From the NCBI GenBank assembly GCA_964542765.1, contig CAZIVO010000130.1, positions 1 to 9,182 of the forward strand: a DNA stretch of 9,182 bases. Direction: 5' to 3'. Shown one piece after another: positions 1-6,555 of the stretch (position 1 is its first letter; every line of letters begins with the position of its first letter). The notes beneath the pieces were generated by a model. That model saw nothing but the letters and a program-made list of their open reading frames with translations. It had not been told where the DNA came from and ran no database searches. This DNA comes from CAZIVO01 sp964542765 (lineage in GTDB: Bacteria; Planctomycetota; UBA1135; UBA2386). Made by a program: the position numbers and the translations under genes.

Positions 1-87
1 GAAACGGTGCGAACGTACGAGGGAACCCACGACATCCACACCCTGATTCTCGGCAAGGAGATCACCGGCCTGGATGCGGTGTGCTGA
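1..87 (+). CDS. Acyl-CoA dehydrogenase, C-terminal fragment (glutaryl-CoA dehydrogenase-like)
   Basis: This is the final 28 codons plus TGA stop of a gene that begins before the window. The frame reads ETVRTYEGTHDIHTLILGKE and ends GLDAVC. The YEGTHDIH block followed by a LILG segment is the C-terminal signature of glutaryl-CoA dehydrogenase and close acyl-CoA dehydrogenases. In that family the Glu of the YEGT motif (codon 19-21 here) is the base that removes the alpha proton of the acyl-CoA. Glutaryl-CoA dehydrogenases use FAD to convert glutaryl-CoA to crotonyl-CoA in lysine, tryptophan and aromatic degradation. With only the tail visible, another acyl-CoA dehydrogenase subfamily is possible. 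The gene ends 14 bases from the convergent pyrG stop, and I see no terminator hairpin between them. Confidence 0.82.
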   Translation, partial: ETVRTYEGTHDIHTLILGKEITGLDAVC

Positions 88-101
88 GACTTTGAAGGGG
101 C

Positions 102-1745
102 TCAGTTGCTGGTGGCGCCCTTGGTTTCGATGCCCGCCTTCTTGAGGTGTTCCCCCAGGGCGGCTCCAACGAAGTCCCTGAACAGCGGGTGCGGTGTCAT
201 CGGCTTGGTCTTGAATTCAGGGTGAAACTGGACGCCGACGAACCATGGGTGGTCAGGAATTTCGACGATCTCGACCAGATCGAGCTTTTCATTGACTCCT
301 GCCAGCACCAGCCCGGCATCTTCGAGTTGCTGGCGGTAGGCATTGTTGAATTCGAACCGGTGGCGGTGCCGCTCGGATATGAAGGTTTCACCGTAGGCCG
401 CGTGTGACAGAGAGCCTTCCTTGAGTTTGCAGTCGAAAGCTCCCAGCCGCATCGTTCCTCCCAGATCGGAAATCGTCTTCTGCTCCTCCATCAAGCTGAT
501 GACAGGGTTTTTAGCCTCGTCATCGTACTCGGTGGTGGTGGCATCCTCGATCCCGAGGACGTGGCGCGCGTAGTCGACAACGGCGGCCTGCAGGCCGTAG
601 CAGATTCCCAGGAATGGGATGCGGTTCTCTCGTGCGTATTGGATGGCCGCAATCTTGCCTTCGAACCCACGCTCTCCGAATCCTCCTGGCACGAGGATGC
701 CGTCCACACCGCGGAGCAGTTCTTGCGCGCCCTCGGCTGCGACCTGTTCGGCGGAGACTTTTCGGAGGATGACTTCTGCCGAATGGGCTATTCCTGCATG
801 GGAGAGAGCCTCGTAGATGGATTTGTAAGCGTCATGCAGCTCGATGTACTTCCCGGCAACTGCAATCTCGATCTTGTGATCGGGCGACTTCACGGTTTCG
901 AGCAACCGTTTCCAGTCCCCGAGATCGGGCTTGCGCCGAGGTTCGAGTTCCAGCCCCGAAAGGATCTGGCTATCCAGCCCGGCGTCGATGAGGTTGATCG
1001 GAACTTCGTAGATGGAGAAGTCCACATCGCGCTCTTCGATGACGGCTTCGCGGCGAACGTTGCAGAATAGCGAGATCTTTGCCGACATCTCCTCGGTCAT
1101 CGGCTGTTCGGTTCTGCAGATCAGGACGTGCGGTTGGATACCGATCTCACGGAGCTTGCCGACGGATTGCTGGGTGGGCTTGGTTTTCATCTCTCCCGAA
1201 GCTCGCAGATATGGCAAGAGGGTGAGGTGGATGAACATGCAGTCTCGGGGTCCGGCCTCCAGGCTGAATTGACGGATTGCTTCGAGGAAGGGCAGGCTCT
1301 CGATGTCTCCGACCGTGCCTCCGATCTCGGTGATCGCGACGTCGGGCTTGGCAGTGGCCCCTTGCCGGATGCCAGCCTTGATCTCGTCGGTGATGTGCGG
1401 GATCACCTGCACGGTCTTTCCGAGGTAGTCGCCGTGGCGTTCTTTTTGGATCACGGACCGGTAGATCTTGCCCGTCGTGTAGTTGGAGTCTTTGGTGAGG
1501 ACCGCGTGCGTGAAGCGTTCGTAGTGTCCCAGGTCGAGGTCGGTTTCCGTGCCATCATCGGTCACATAGACCTCGCCGTGCTGGAAGGGAGACATCGTTC
1601 CCGGGTCGACGTTGATGTAGGGATCTAGCTTCTGAACAGAGATTGTCAGACCGTGTCGTTCAAGGATCCAGCCGATGGCTGCGGATGTGAGGCCCTTGCC
1701 CAGGGATGAGACGACGCCGCCGGTTACGAAGATGTACTTGGTCAT
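102..1745 (-). CDS. pyrG: CTP synthase (glutamine-hydrolysing)
   Basis: The 547-residue product has the normal length for CTP synthase, which aminates UTP to CTP using ATP and glutamine in the cytoplasm. The N-terminal synthetase domain (about 1-270) has the P-loop-like start FVTGGVVSSLGKGLTSAAIG (6-25), the NVDPGTMSPFQHGEV block (45-59) and the DLDLGHYERF block (69-78). The C-terminal class I glutamine amidotransferase domain (about 290-535) carries the GGFGERG loop (354-360), the nucleophile Cys382 in GICYGLQ, and His508/Glu510 in GVQFHPE, so the full Cys-His-Glu triad is present. The ATG lies in an ATGA overlap with the kdsB stop. The bases just upstream are a C-rich run with no Shine-Dalgarno sequence, so translation probably depends on coupling to kdsB. 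CTP made here is the co-substrate of KdsB. Confidence 0.98.
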   Translation of the reverse strand: MTKYIFVTGGVVSSLGKGLTSAAIGWILERHGLTISVQKLDPYINVDPGTMSPFQHGEVYVTDDGTETDLDLGHYERFTHAVLTKDSNYTTGKIYRSVIQKERHGDYLGKTVQVIPHITDEIKAGIRQGATAKPDVAITEIGGTVGDIESLPFLEAIRQFSLEAGPRDCMFIHLTLLPYLRASGEMKTKPTQQSVGKLREIGIQPHVLICRTEQPMTEEMSAKISLFCNVRREAVIEERDVDFSIYEVPINLIDAGLDSQILSGLELEPRRKPDLGDWKRLLETVKSPDHKIEIAVAGKYIELHDAYKSIYEALSHAGIAHSAEVILRKVSAEQVAAEGAQELLRGVDGILVPGGFGERGFEGKIAAIQYARENRIPFLGICYGLQAAVVDYARHVLGIEDATTTEYDDEAKNPVISLMEEQKTISDLGGTMRLGAFDCKLKEGSLSHAAYGETFISERHRHRFEFNNAYRQQLEDAGLVLAGVNEKLDLVEIVEIPDHPWFVGVQFHPEFKTKPMTPHPLFRDFVGAALGEHLKKAGIETKGATSN

Positions 1746-2488
1746 GATCGGGGGGGAGCACGTTGTGAGAGTCGTTCAAGAAGAGCGTCGTAGTCAGCGC
1801 GTGTTTCGATGCCCCAGGGATCGCTTTGCGCGATCAGGACACGGATCGGGATGCCATTTTCCAGGAACTTCAACTGTTCGAGGCCTTCGGTTTCGGCGAG
1901 CCCGCTCGACGGCAACCCGGGGATGCGCAAGAGGGTTTGGCGATTGAAGCCGTAGACGCCGATATGACGAAGGCGTTCGGCCCCGTGTTCTTTCGAGTGA
2001 GGGATAGCAGCGCGGCTGAAGTAGAGAGCATCACCATCGATCGAGCGTACGACCTTTACCACGTTGGGGTCCTTGGCTTTTTGATCGTCGGCCAATGGAG
2101 CTGCCAGCGTTGCGCAGATCGTCGGTTCTTTGGCGAGGGCTTCTACCAGTTGTTCGAGATCGTGCGGATCGATTTCGGGCCAGTCGCCTTGCACATCGAC
2201 GATGAACTCGGCATCGACTTTTGCGAGGGCTTCCGCGCAGCGCTCGGACCCTGTCCTGGGATGCTCGGTAGTGAGGACAATGGGAATGTTGTGATCGCCG
2301 GCGGCCTTGGCGACATCGTCGCTATCGGTGGCGACGTAGACGGCATCAAAGCAGGCTGCTTGCATGGCCTGTTCGCAGGTATGCACGAACAAGGGCTTGC
2401 CACTCGAGGCAAGGAGGGCCTTGCCGGGGAGGCGTTGGCTGGAGACGCGAACAGGGACAATAGCGACGGCTTTTCCGGGGCCGCTCAC
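1742..2488 (-). CDS. kdsB: 3-deoxy-manno-octulosonate cytidylyltransferase (CMP-Kdo synthetase)
   Basis: The 248-residue enzyme activates Kdo with CTP to give CMP-Kdo, the donor for the LPS inner core. Family blocks occur in order: IVPVRVSSQRLPGKAL (10-25, nucleotide-binding start), YVATDSDDVA (51-60), the GSER block (80-83), VDVQGD (97-102), NVVKVV (142-147), ALYFSRAAIP (154-163), RHIGVYGF (174-181) and ETEGLEQLKFL (199-209). Two motifs differ from the common form. The usual NVQGDEP reads DVQGDWP, and the late GVDT motif, whose Asp is a metal ligand in characterised enzymes, reads GIET (226-229). The fold and other motifs are intact, so I still call it KdsB. A cytidylyltransferase for a related octulosonate, such as 8-amino-Kdo, is an alternative. 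The GTG start is supported by AAGGA six bases upstream and by a 4-base GTGA overlap with the preceding gene. Seven C (coding strand) lie near its 3' end. Confidence 0.92.
   Translation of the reverse strand: MSGPGKAVAIVPVRVSSQRLPGKALLASSGKPLFVHTCEQAMQAACFDAVYVATDSDDVAKAAGDHNIPIVLTTEHPRTGSERCAEALAKVDAEFIVDVQGDWPEIDPHDLEQLVEALAKEPTICATLAAPLADDQKAKDPNVVKVVRSIDGDALYFSRAAIPHSKEHGAERLRHIGVYGFNRQTLLRIPGLPSSGLAETEGLEQLKFLENGIPIRVLIAQSDPWGIETRADYDALLERLSQRAPPRS
1750..1756. repeat. Run of seven G/C at the kdsB-pyrG junction
   Basis: Seven consecutive G on the plus strand (C on the coding strand) lie within the last codons of kdsB, four bases before the pyrG ATG. Slippage would change only the last few KdsB residues but would move its stop codon and could uncouple pyrG. 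Confidence 0.9.
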
Positions 2489-3030
2489 CTTCTGTCCTTC
2501 GCGCGCTCGGCAGCGTCTTTGTTCAGCTTTTCGTTGAGTGCCTTGAAGTCATTTCCGCGGATGTTGACACCCGTGTGATAGGCGCGCGCATTGTCGTAGA
2601 AATAACGGACCAGCGCTGCGCATTGATGGAACTCTCCGACATCCTTGACCGAGGAAATTTTGAGAGGTCGGCGGGCCATGACATGGCGGCGGCCCCGGTG
2701 GACAACCTCGATTGCGGCCTTGGCCTCACGGCTGCGCGCAGGCTCGGCACGGGAGAAGAAGTCGAGTGCCGATAGCCCGTCGAGCAGGCGTTGCATCTGC
2801 TCATCAGCGATCACCTTCGTCATGATATCCCCCGATGCCTTGCTGTAGGCGGTTTCCGGAGAGATGGAGGAAGCATTGATCATGCTGAGCCGCATGGAGC
2901 CTTCGGAAAAAACGATCTCGGCTCGCTCGCCCGCACCCAGAGTCATCGCTCTCTTGATGGCGGGACCGGATGCGCACTGGACCAAGGCCAGCGTGAGAAG
3001 GCAGAGGGGGATGCCGGTCGCGCTTCGCAA
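2485..3030 (-). CDS. Putative envelope lipoprotein of unknown function
   Basis: I do not recognise a family for this 181-residue protein. The N-terminus has a basic residue, then a hydrophobic stretch ending in a possible lipobox (LVQC, Cys19), then ASG. This suggests export by Sec and lipidation at Cys19, giving a mature part of about 163 residues. Gln at the -1 position of the lipobox is atypical (usually Gly, Ala or Ser), so a plain signal peptide is possible. The mature part looks like a small alpha/beta domain and ends in a charged, probably helical tail (about 160-181). The start is TTG. An in-frame TAG lies about 60 bases upstream and no ATG or GTG falls between, and starting at the next ATG (residue 29) would remove the signal. 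No good Shine-Dalgarno sequence precedes it. Its stop overlaps the kdsB start by four bases, so it is the first visible gene of the kdsB-pyrG operon, but this does not show a role in LPS. Confidence 0.72.
   Translation of the reverse strand: MRSATGIPLCLLTLALVQCASGPAIKRAMTLGAGERAEIVFSEGSMRLSMINASSISPETAYSKASGDIMTKVIADEQMQRLLDGLSALDFFSRAEPARSREAKAAIEVVHRGRRHVMARRPLKISSVKDVGEFHQCAALVRYFYDNARAYHTGVNIRGNDFKALNEKLNKDAAERAKDRR
2495..2499 (-). promoter_or_regulatory. Shine-Dalgarno site for kdsB
   Basis: AAGGA on the minus strand lies six bases before the GTG at 2488, inside the end of the preceding gene. It decides the GTG start for kdsB, since no ATG is nearby in frame. Confidence 0.6.
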
Positions 3031-3194
3031 GGGAGGGAGTTTACCTGACTGTTTCGTGTGGGCAAGGGATGGAATCTGGACGGCAAAGGACTAGGATCTC
3101 ACCTGAGCGTCTTATCGAGAGGCTGCGCTGACGGGTTGCGCTGGCCTTTGCAAGTCGGCGTTGGACAGAACAAGGGTCCTTTGGGAGGGACTAA
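3031..3194. promoter_or_regulatory. Divergent intergenic region (lipoprotein-kdsB-pyrG operon / LysM gene)
   Basis: These 164 bases separate two divergent starts and must hold or adjoin promoters for both directions unless the genes are read from elsewhere. I found no convincing -35/-10 pair on either strand, no T-run terminator and no riboswitch-like fold. The only clear signal is the Shine-Dalgarno sequence of the LysM gene at 3183-3188. The region holds no gene that I can support. Confidence 0.55.
3183..3188 (+). promoter_or_regulatory. Shine-Dalgarno site for the LysM gene
   Basis: GGGAGG lies six bases before the ATG at 3195 and is the strongest ribosome binding site in the window. It fixes the start of the LysM-protein gene. 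Confidence 0.8.
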
Positions 3195-4136
3195 ATGAAG
3201 CGCAATGAAACCGTCCTGGTCTATGGGGTGACCGGAATCCTGCTCGCCATCCTCGTGATTGCGGTTGTCTTCGGCAATGACAATACGAGTGGGGGGGCCG
3301 GCCCGAACCTTGACCCGGCGTCGCCGAAGACTGCGGCACAGGGGCTTGAGGAGTTGATGAATGTCAATCCGGCAGGAGCTCTCGGTAACGAGGATTCCAA
3401 GGTCGTGGTCGCTGATCCCGCTGCTGTCGCTGATCCTGACGCAGTCGCTGATCCCGCTGCTGTCGCTGATCCTGACGCTGTCGCTGATCCCGGCGCTGTC
3501 GCTGATCCTGCTGCTGTCGCTGATTCCGGCGCTGCCGGCCATGCTGATGAGTCCGGGATTGTGCCCGTGCCTCTCAATCATCGTGCACGGGTCGAAGAGC
3601 GTATGAGCTTGATCGCTGGATTTGGTCCGAGCCGCCGAGATCGTGATTACCGGATCGTGACGGTTCGCGCCGAGGACACCTTCAACGAGATGGTTTTGCG
3701 CTGGTGCGGTAGCTTGAAATACCTCGTGACGGCCAAGGCCTTGAATGAAGGCCTGCAACTCAACAGCCTGAGAGTGGGGCGAGAGATCTGCCTGCCCTGG
3801 GTGGAGGATGAGGTCATTGTTGTTGCCGAGCAGGAGCGGCGAGCTGCTGCGGCGAAGTCGCCTGCGGTGTCGCCTGCGGTGTCGCCTGCGGTGTCGCCTG
3901 CGGTGCCCGCTTCTGGAACTTCGTCAGCTGCCGTTGTATCAGCGGCGGACGCATCCGCTAGCAAGGCATATGTCGTCAAGTCGGGCGATGCGCTCTGGAA
4001 GATCGCGGTTCGTTTTGCGGGCAGTGATAACAAGGCGCCAGCCTTCATCGACCAGCTCAAGAAGCTCAACCCCGGTCTCGACCCAGACCGTCTCATGGTG
4101 GGTCAGAAGATCAAGCTTCCTCAGAAGCCTCGCTAA
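3195..4136 (+). CDS. Membrane-anchored protein with two LysM-like domains
   Basis: The 313-residue protein begins MKRNE, then has one hydrophobic segment (about 7-26) without a clear cleavage site, so it probably stays anchored in the inner membrane with its body in the periplasm. Next comes a low-complexity linker with ADPxAV repeats (73-114). A first, divergent LysM-like domain spans about 151-202: YRIVTVRAEDTF at its start and LNEGLQLNSLRVGREICLP at its end match the LysM pattern. A second linker of PAVS repeats (about 222-237) leads to a well-formed LysM domain (about 258-309) containing YVVKSGDALWKIA, LNPGLDPDRL and VGQKIKLP. LysM modules bind N-acetylglucosamine glycans such as peptidoglycan, so a role in tethering to or sensing the cell wall is likely. 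No enzymatic domain is visible. A GGGAGG site supports the start. The stop is 22 bases from the convergent glycosyltransferase stop. Confidence 0.9.
   Translation: MKRNETVLVYGVTGILLAILVIAVVFGNDNTSGGAGPNLDPASPKTAAQGLEELMNVNPAGALGNEDSKVVVADPAAVADPDAVADPAAVADPDAVADPGAVADPAAVADSGAAGHADESGIVPVPLNHRARVEERMSLIAGFGPSRRDRDYRIVTVRAEDTFNEMVLRWCGSLKYLVTAKALNEGLQLNSLRVGREICLPWVEDEVIVVAEQERRAAAAKSPAVSPAVSPAVSPAVPASGTSSAAVVSAADASASKAYVVKSGDALWKIAVRFAGSDNKAPAFIDQLKKLNPGLDPDRLMVGQKIKLPQKPR
3291..3297 (+). repeat. Run of seven G just after the membrane anchor of the LysM protein
   Basis: Seven G span codons for Gly33, Gly34 and the start of Ala35, directly after the transmembrane segment. A one-base slip would put all LysM sequence out of frame. 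Confidence 0.9.
3411..3536 (+). repeat. Seven tandem 18-bp units encoding ADPxAV
   Basis: Seven contiguous 18-bp units begin at 3411, 3429, 3447, 3465, 3483, 3501 and 3519. Each encodes Ala-Asp-Pro-(Ala/Asp/Gly)-Ala-Val. The last unit is degenerate (ADSGAA). Units 1 and 3 are identical, and units 2 and 4 differ at one base, which suggests a duplicated 36-bp pair. The unit length is a multiple of three, so copy-number change keeps the frame. It forms an acidic Ala/Pro linker between the membrane anchor and the first LysM-like domain. Confidence 0.95.
3858..3905 (+). repeat. Four tandem 12-bp units encoding SPAV
   Basis: TCGCCTGCGGTG is repeated four times without a mismatch, encoding Ser-Pro-Ala-Val. 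It lies in the linker between the two LysM-like domains. Perfect identity between copies points to recent expansion. Confidence 0.95.
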
Positions 4137-4158
4137 CCGGCGTTGCATTCTCAGTCGG

Positions 4159-6405
4159 TCAGCGAGGGCTCAGTTCCAGAGTGCGAGCGTATCGCGGTTG
4201 GGTTAGCTCCTCGATGCTGAGAGGGTAGTGGCGTCCCAGTTCGCTTGGTTGGCTCAGCAAGGCGAAGGCGTCCGGCTCACGGCGCTCGATCGCAACCGGC
4301 AGTGGCTTTGCCGGTTCGAGATCGGGATGCAGGCGGAAGATCATTGCGGTGGCATCTTCTTCGACGAGCGCGAGGGCCGGCTCAGCGGCGCGTGCCCAGG
4401 TGGCTTCGATGGGAAAGCCTTGCGGGTCGTGCCGGATATTGAGGAGTTGCTGTGCGGTCAATCTTGTGACCACCAGGAACTCGACTCCTCGCTGGCGCAG
4501 GTCTGCGAGCCAGGCGGCAGCGTCCTGCCGGCGGCGATAGAAGCCAGGTTCGGGGCAGATCGCAGCTGACAGGCCGTCATTCCGCCACGCCTGGGCCCGG
4601 TCATGGAAGCGCAGGTTGGAGCGACCGTCGATCGGGACATGGATCACGGGCCTGGCTCGAGGGCCTCGCAGGGGGTAGGGGAGGTTGTTGCCCGCATAGG
4701 CGATTGGACCGTCGCCATCGAGTTGGTCCGTTTTCGCCCAGATCTCGGCGAAAGAGGGGTGCCCCTTGTTCAGAAAGACGCGATCGGCCGGGATTGCAAG
4801 GATGCCGGCGAGAGCGATCGCGGGCATCGAGATGATGGCGACGGTTGCCGTGGCACGTGCGCGGGTCAGCGGTTGTCCGGTTTGCAGTCTGGCGAGGTGC
4901 GTGATCGCCACGACGGCGACGGCGGCGCCGGCCGCCGCCAGGGCTGGAAAGTTGGTTTCTCTGGTCAGGATCAGATGCAGGCCGATCAGGATGGGCACCA
5001 GATGGCGGAGCCCACGCGTATCTTCGACTCGCGTGGCGGCGACTCCCAGGCAGGCCACGGCAAGGAATGCGAAGCGCCCGTACTGGAAGGGGATGACCCA
5101 CCAGCAAGCGGCGACGATGAGCGGTGCGATCGCCAGCATCAACAGAACTTCGGGTCGGCGCAGGCTGGCGGCGGAGCCGACGATCCACAAGACGATCGGC
5201 ACGGCGAGGACCAGCAGGCCGGACGGTAGTGTCAGGGTCGCGGCGAGATCGCCGGGCAAGAAGCCGGTGAGGGGGGCGAAGGCAGCGGCCAACCTGGTCC
5301 ACAGGGGCAAGCTCGGATCTTCGCTCAAGTTGAAGACCCAGGCACGCATCGCGTCGGCACCGTAGTTCCCTTCCAGCAGAACCTGACCGAAGAGTTCGAT
5401 CTGCACCGGATAGATGGGGTTGCCGGTCAGCGCCCAGTTGCGGAGATAGAAAAAGCTGCCGGTGATCAGCACGCCGAGTGCCAGGTACATCATCGACCGC
5501 CCGCGCTTGGATTCCTTCCAATGCAGCCATGCGGCGAGAAGGACGAGCATCGCCATGGGTGTGAAGGGCACTGCCAGGTACTTGGTCCCGTAGGCCAGAC
5601 CCAGGGCCAGTCCGGCGATCAGAGCCATCGCGGGTCGCCCTGCGCTGCGCAGTCCGAGGGCGGCAAAGGCGAACCACCAGGATGCCAGCGGGAGGTCGAC
5701 CATCGCGCCTCGCGCCTGCTGCAGGATCAACGGCGAGATCATCAGGGTGGCGGCACCCCACAAGCTGGCGCGTCGCGAAGATCCCAGGGCGCGAGCGGCA
5801 ACATGGATGGACAGCAGGAGCAGGAGGAGGTGTGGCAAGGCGCCGCACCAGGTCAGCTGCTCGTCGCTGCCGAACAGGCTGAACAGAGATCGTAAAACGG
5901 CATCGTTCTTGGGCTGGTAGGCCTGAGCACTGTCGCCGAAGGGTGTATCCAGCAGAGGGATGCCGCCGCTATCGATGATGGTGGCGGTGTAGGGAAGATG
6001 ATAGGAGAGGGCGTCGTATTCAGCTGTCGGTGCCACCAGACTCGCGCAGATCGCGTATCCGCAGATTCCGACCAGGAACCATGCCGCCACCGCGCGGGAC
6101 CATTCTCGCTGGCGTGGCACGAGCAGCACGGCGGCCTTGCGTGCGAAGCCTGCGAGGGGCGAGGGCATCTTGAGCCCGAGTGGAGCCAGCCAGAAGGCGA
6201 TCACACCGATGGCCACCCAGGCGCCGTAGATCGATTCCACGGAGCCCAGGGCGAGCAGGAGCACCAACAGCCAGCTGGAGCCCAGAACGGCCCCTGAGAG
6301 GACCTGCGCGGAACAGGGGGCGTGGGCGCAGAGGCGTCCGGCGACTCGACATCCTGCGTCGAGCAGCAGCAAGGCCAGAAGTGCGGCGATCAATGTCCCG
6401 AGCAT
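4159..6405 (-). CDS. Multi-pass GT-C glycosyltransferase (ArnT/GT39-like)
   Basis: From the ATG at 6405 the product is 748 residues, with roughly 13-15 hydrophobic membrane segments between 2 and 540 followed by a soluble C-terminal part (about 545-748). After an early transmembrane helix comes EYDALSYHLP (129-138). An Asp in this first large periplasmic loop (here Asp131) is the expected catalytic residue of GT-C enzymes that take a sugar from a polyprenyl-phosphate donor. A second acidic motif is GAMVDLP (233-239), and RNWALTGNPIYP (322-333) is typical of this group. The likely role is adding a sugar to a lipid, glycan or protein on the periplasmic face; donor and acceptor cannot be read from sequence. 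The frame stays open upstream to 6630, but that extension is polar, repeats no family feature and overlaps the divergent sulfatase start, so I reject it. No clear Shine-Dalgarno sequence precedes 6405. Confidence 0.85.
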   Translation of the reverse strand: MLGTLIAALLALLLLDAGCRVAGRLCAHAPCSAQVLSGAVLGSSWLLVLLLALGSVESIYGAWVAIGVIAFWLAPLGLKMPSPLAGFARKAAVLLVPRQREWSRAVAAWFLVGICGYAICASLVAPTAEYDALSYHLPYTATIIDSGGIPLLDTPFGDSAQAYQPKNDAVLRSLFSLFGSDEQLTWCGALPHLLLLLLSIHVAARALGSSRRASLWGAATLMISPLILQQARGAMVDLPLASWWFAFAALGLRSAGRPAMALIAGLALGLAYGTKYLAVPFTPMAMLVLLAAWLHWKESKRGRSMMYLALGVLITGSFFYLRNWALTGNPIYPVQIELFGQVLLEGNYGADAMRAWVFNLSEDPSLPLWTRLAAAFAPLTGFLPGDLAATLTLPSGLLVLAVPIVLWIVGSAASLRRPEVLLMLAIAPLIVAACWWVIPFQYGRFAFLAVACLGVAATRVEDTRGLRHLVPILIGLHLILTRETNFPALAAAGAAVAVVAITHLARLQTGQPLTRARATATVAIISMPAIALAGILAIPADRVFLNKGHPSFAEIWAKTDQLDGDGPIAYAGNNLPYPLRGPRARPVIHVPIDGRSNLRFHDRAQAWRNDGLSAAICPEPGFYRRRQDAAAWLADLRQRGVEFLVVTRLTAQQLLNIRHDPQGFPIEATWARAAEPALALVEEDATAMIFRLHPDLEPAKPLPVAIERREPDAFALLSQPSELGRHYPLSIEELTQPRYARTLELSPR

Positions 6406-6555
6406 GACAGGTTGCGCCGGGGTATGGCGAGGGTGATGATCGATCGTGAAAGAGAGATACGGCGCATGCGGAGCAGAGCCTTGCTGGTTGGCCCGAAGCT
6501 TAGCATGCAGTCCCTCTATATGCTGCTTGGGTAGTTCTCCCTCAAAGGGCTGAAG
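6406..6555. promoter_or_regulatory. Divergent intergenic region (glycosyltransferase / sulfatase)
   Basis: This 150-base gap lies between divergent starts and probably carries promoters for both. A TATATG at 6517-6522 could be a -10 element for the sulfatase, but I see no well-spaced -35 partner. AAGGG at 6545-6549, six bases before the sulfatase ATG, is a usable ribosome binding site. No gene or RNA structure is evident. Confidence 0.45.

Noticed and set aside
1826..2578. 250-codon plus-strand frame opposite kdsB
   Set aside because: It is antisense to a clear kdsB gene and has no recognisable domain or ribosome binding site.
3136..3176. Sigma-70 or sigma-54 promoter before the LysM gene
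   Set aside because: TTGCGC and TTGCAA occur but have no acceptable -10 at the right spacing, and no GG/GC pair fits sigma-54.
3411..3536. Possible CRISPR array
   Set aside because: The 18-bp units are directly adjacent without spacers and encode a regular peptide in frame.
3099..3758. 219-codon minus-strand frame with ISDSxG repeats
   Set aside because: The repetitive protein pattern is the reverse reading of the 18-bp repeat in the LysM gene, which has a strong ribosome binding site and recognisable domains.
4601..5848. 415-codon open frame on the minus strand inside the glycosyltransferase gene
   Set aside because: It is an out-of-frame shadow in GC-rich DNA: very Arg/Pro/Ala-rich, with no family motif, while the other frame has clear membrane segments and GT-C motifs.
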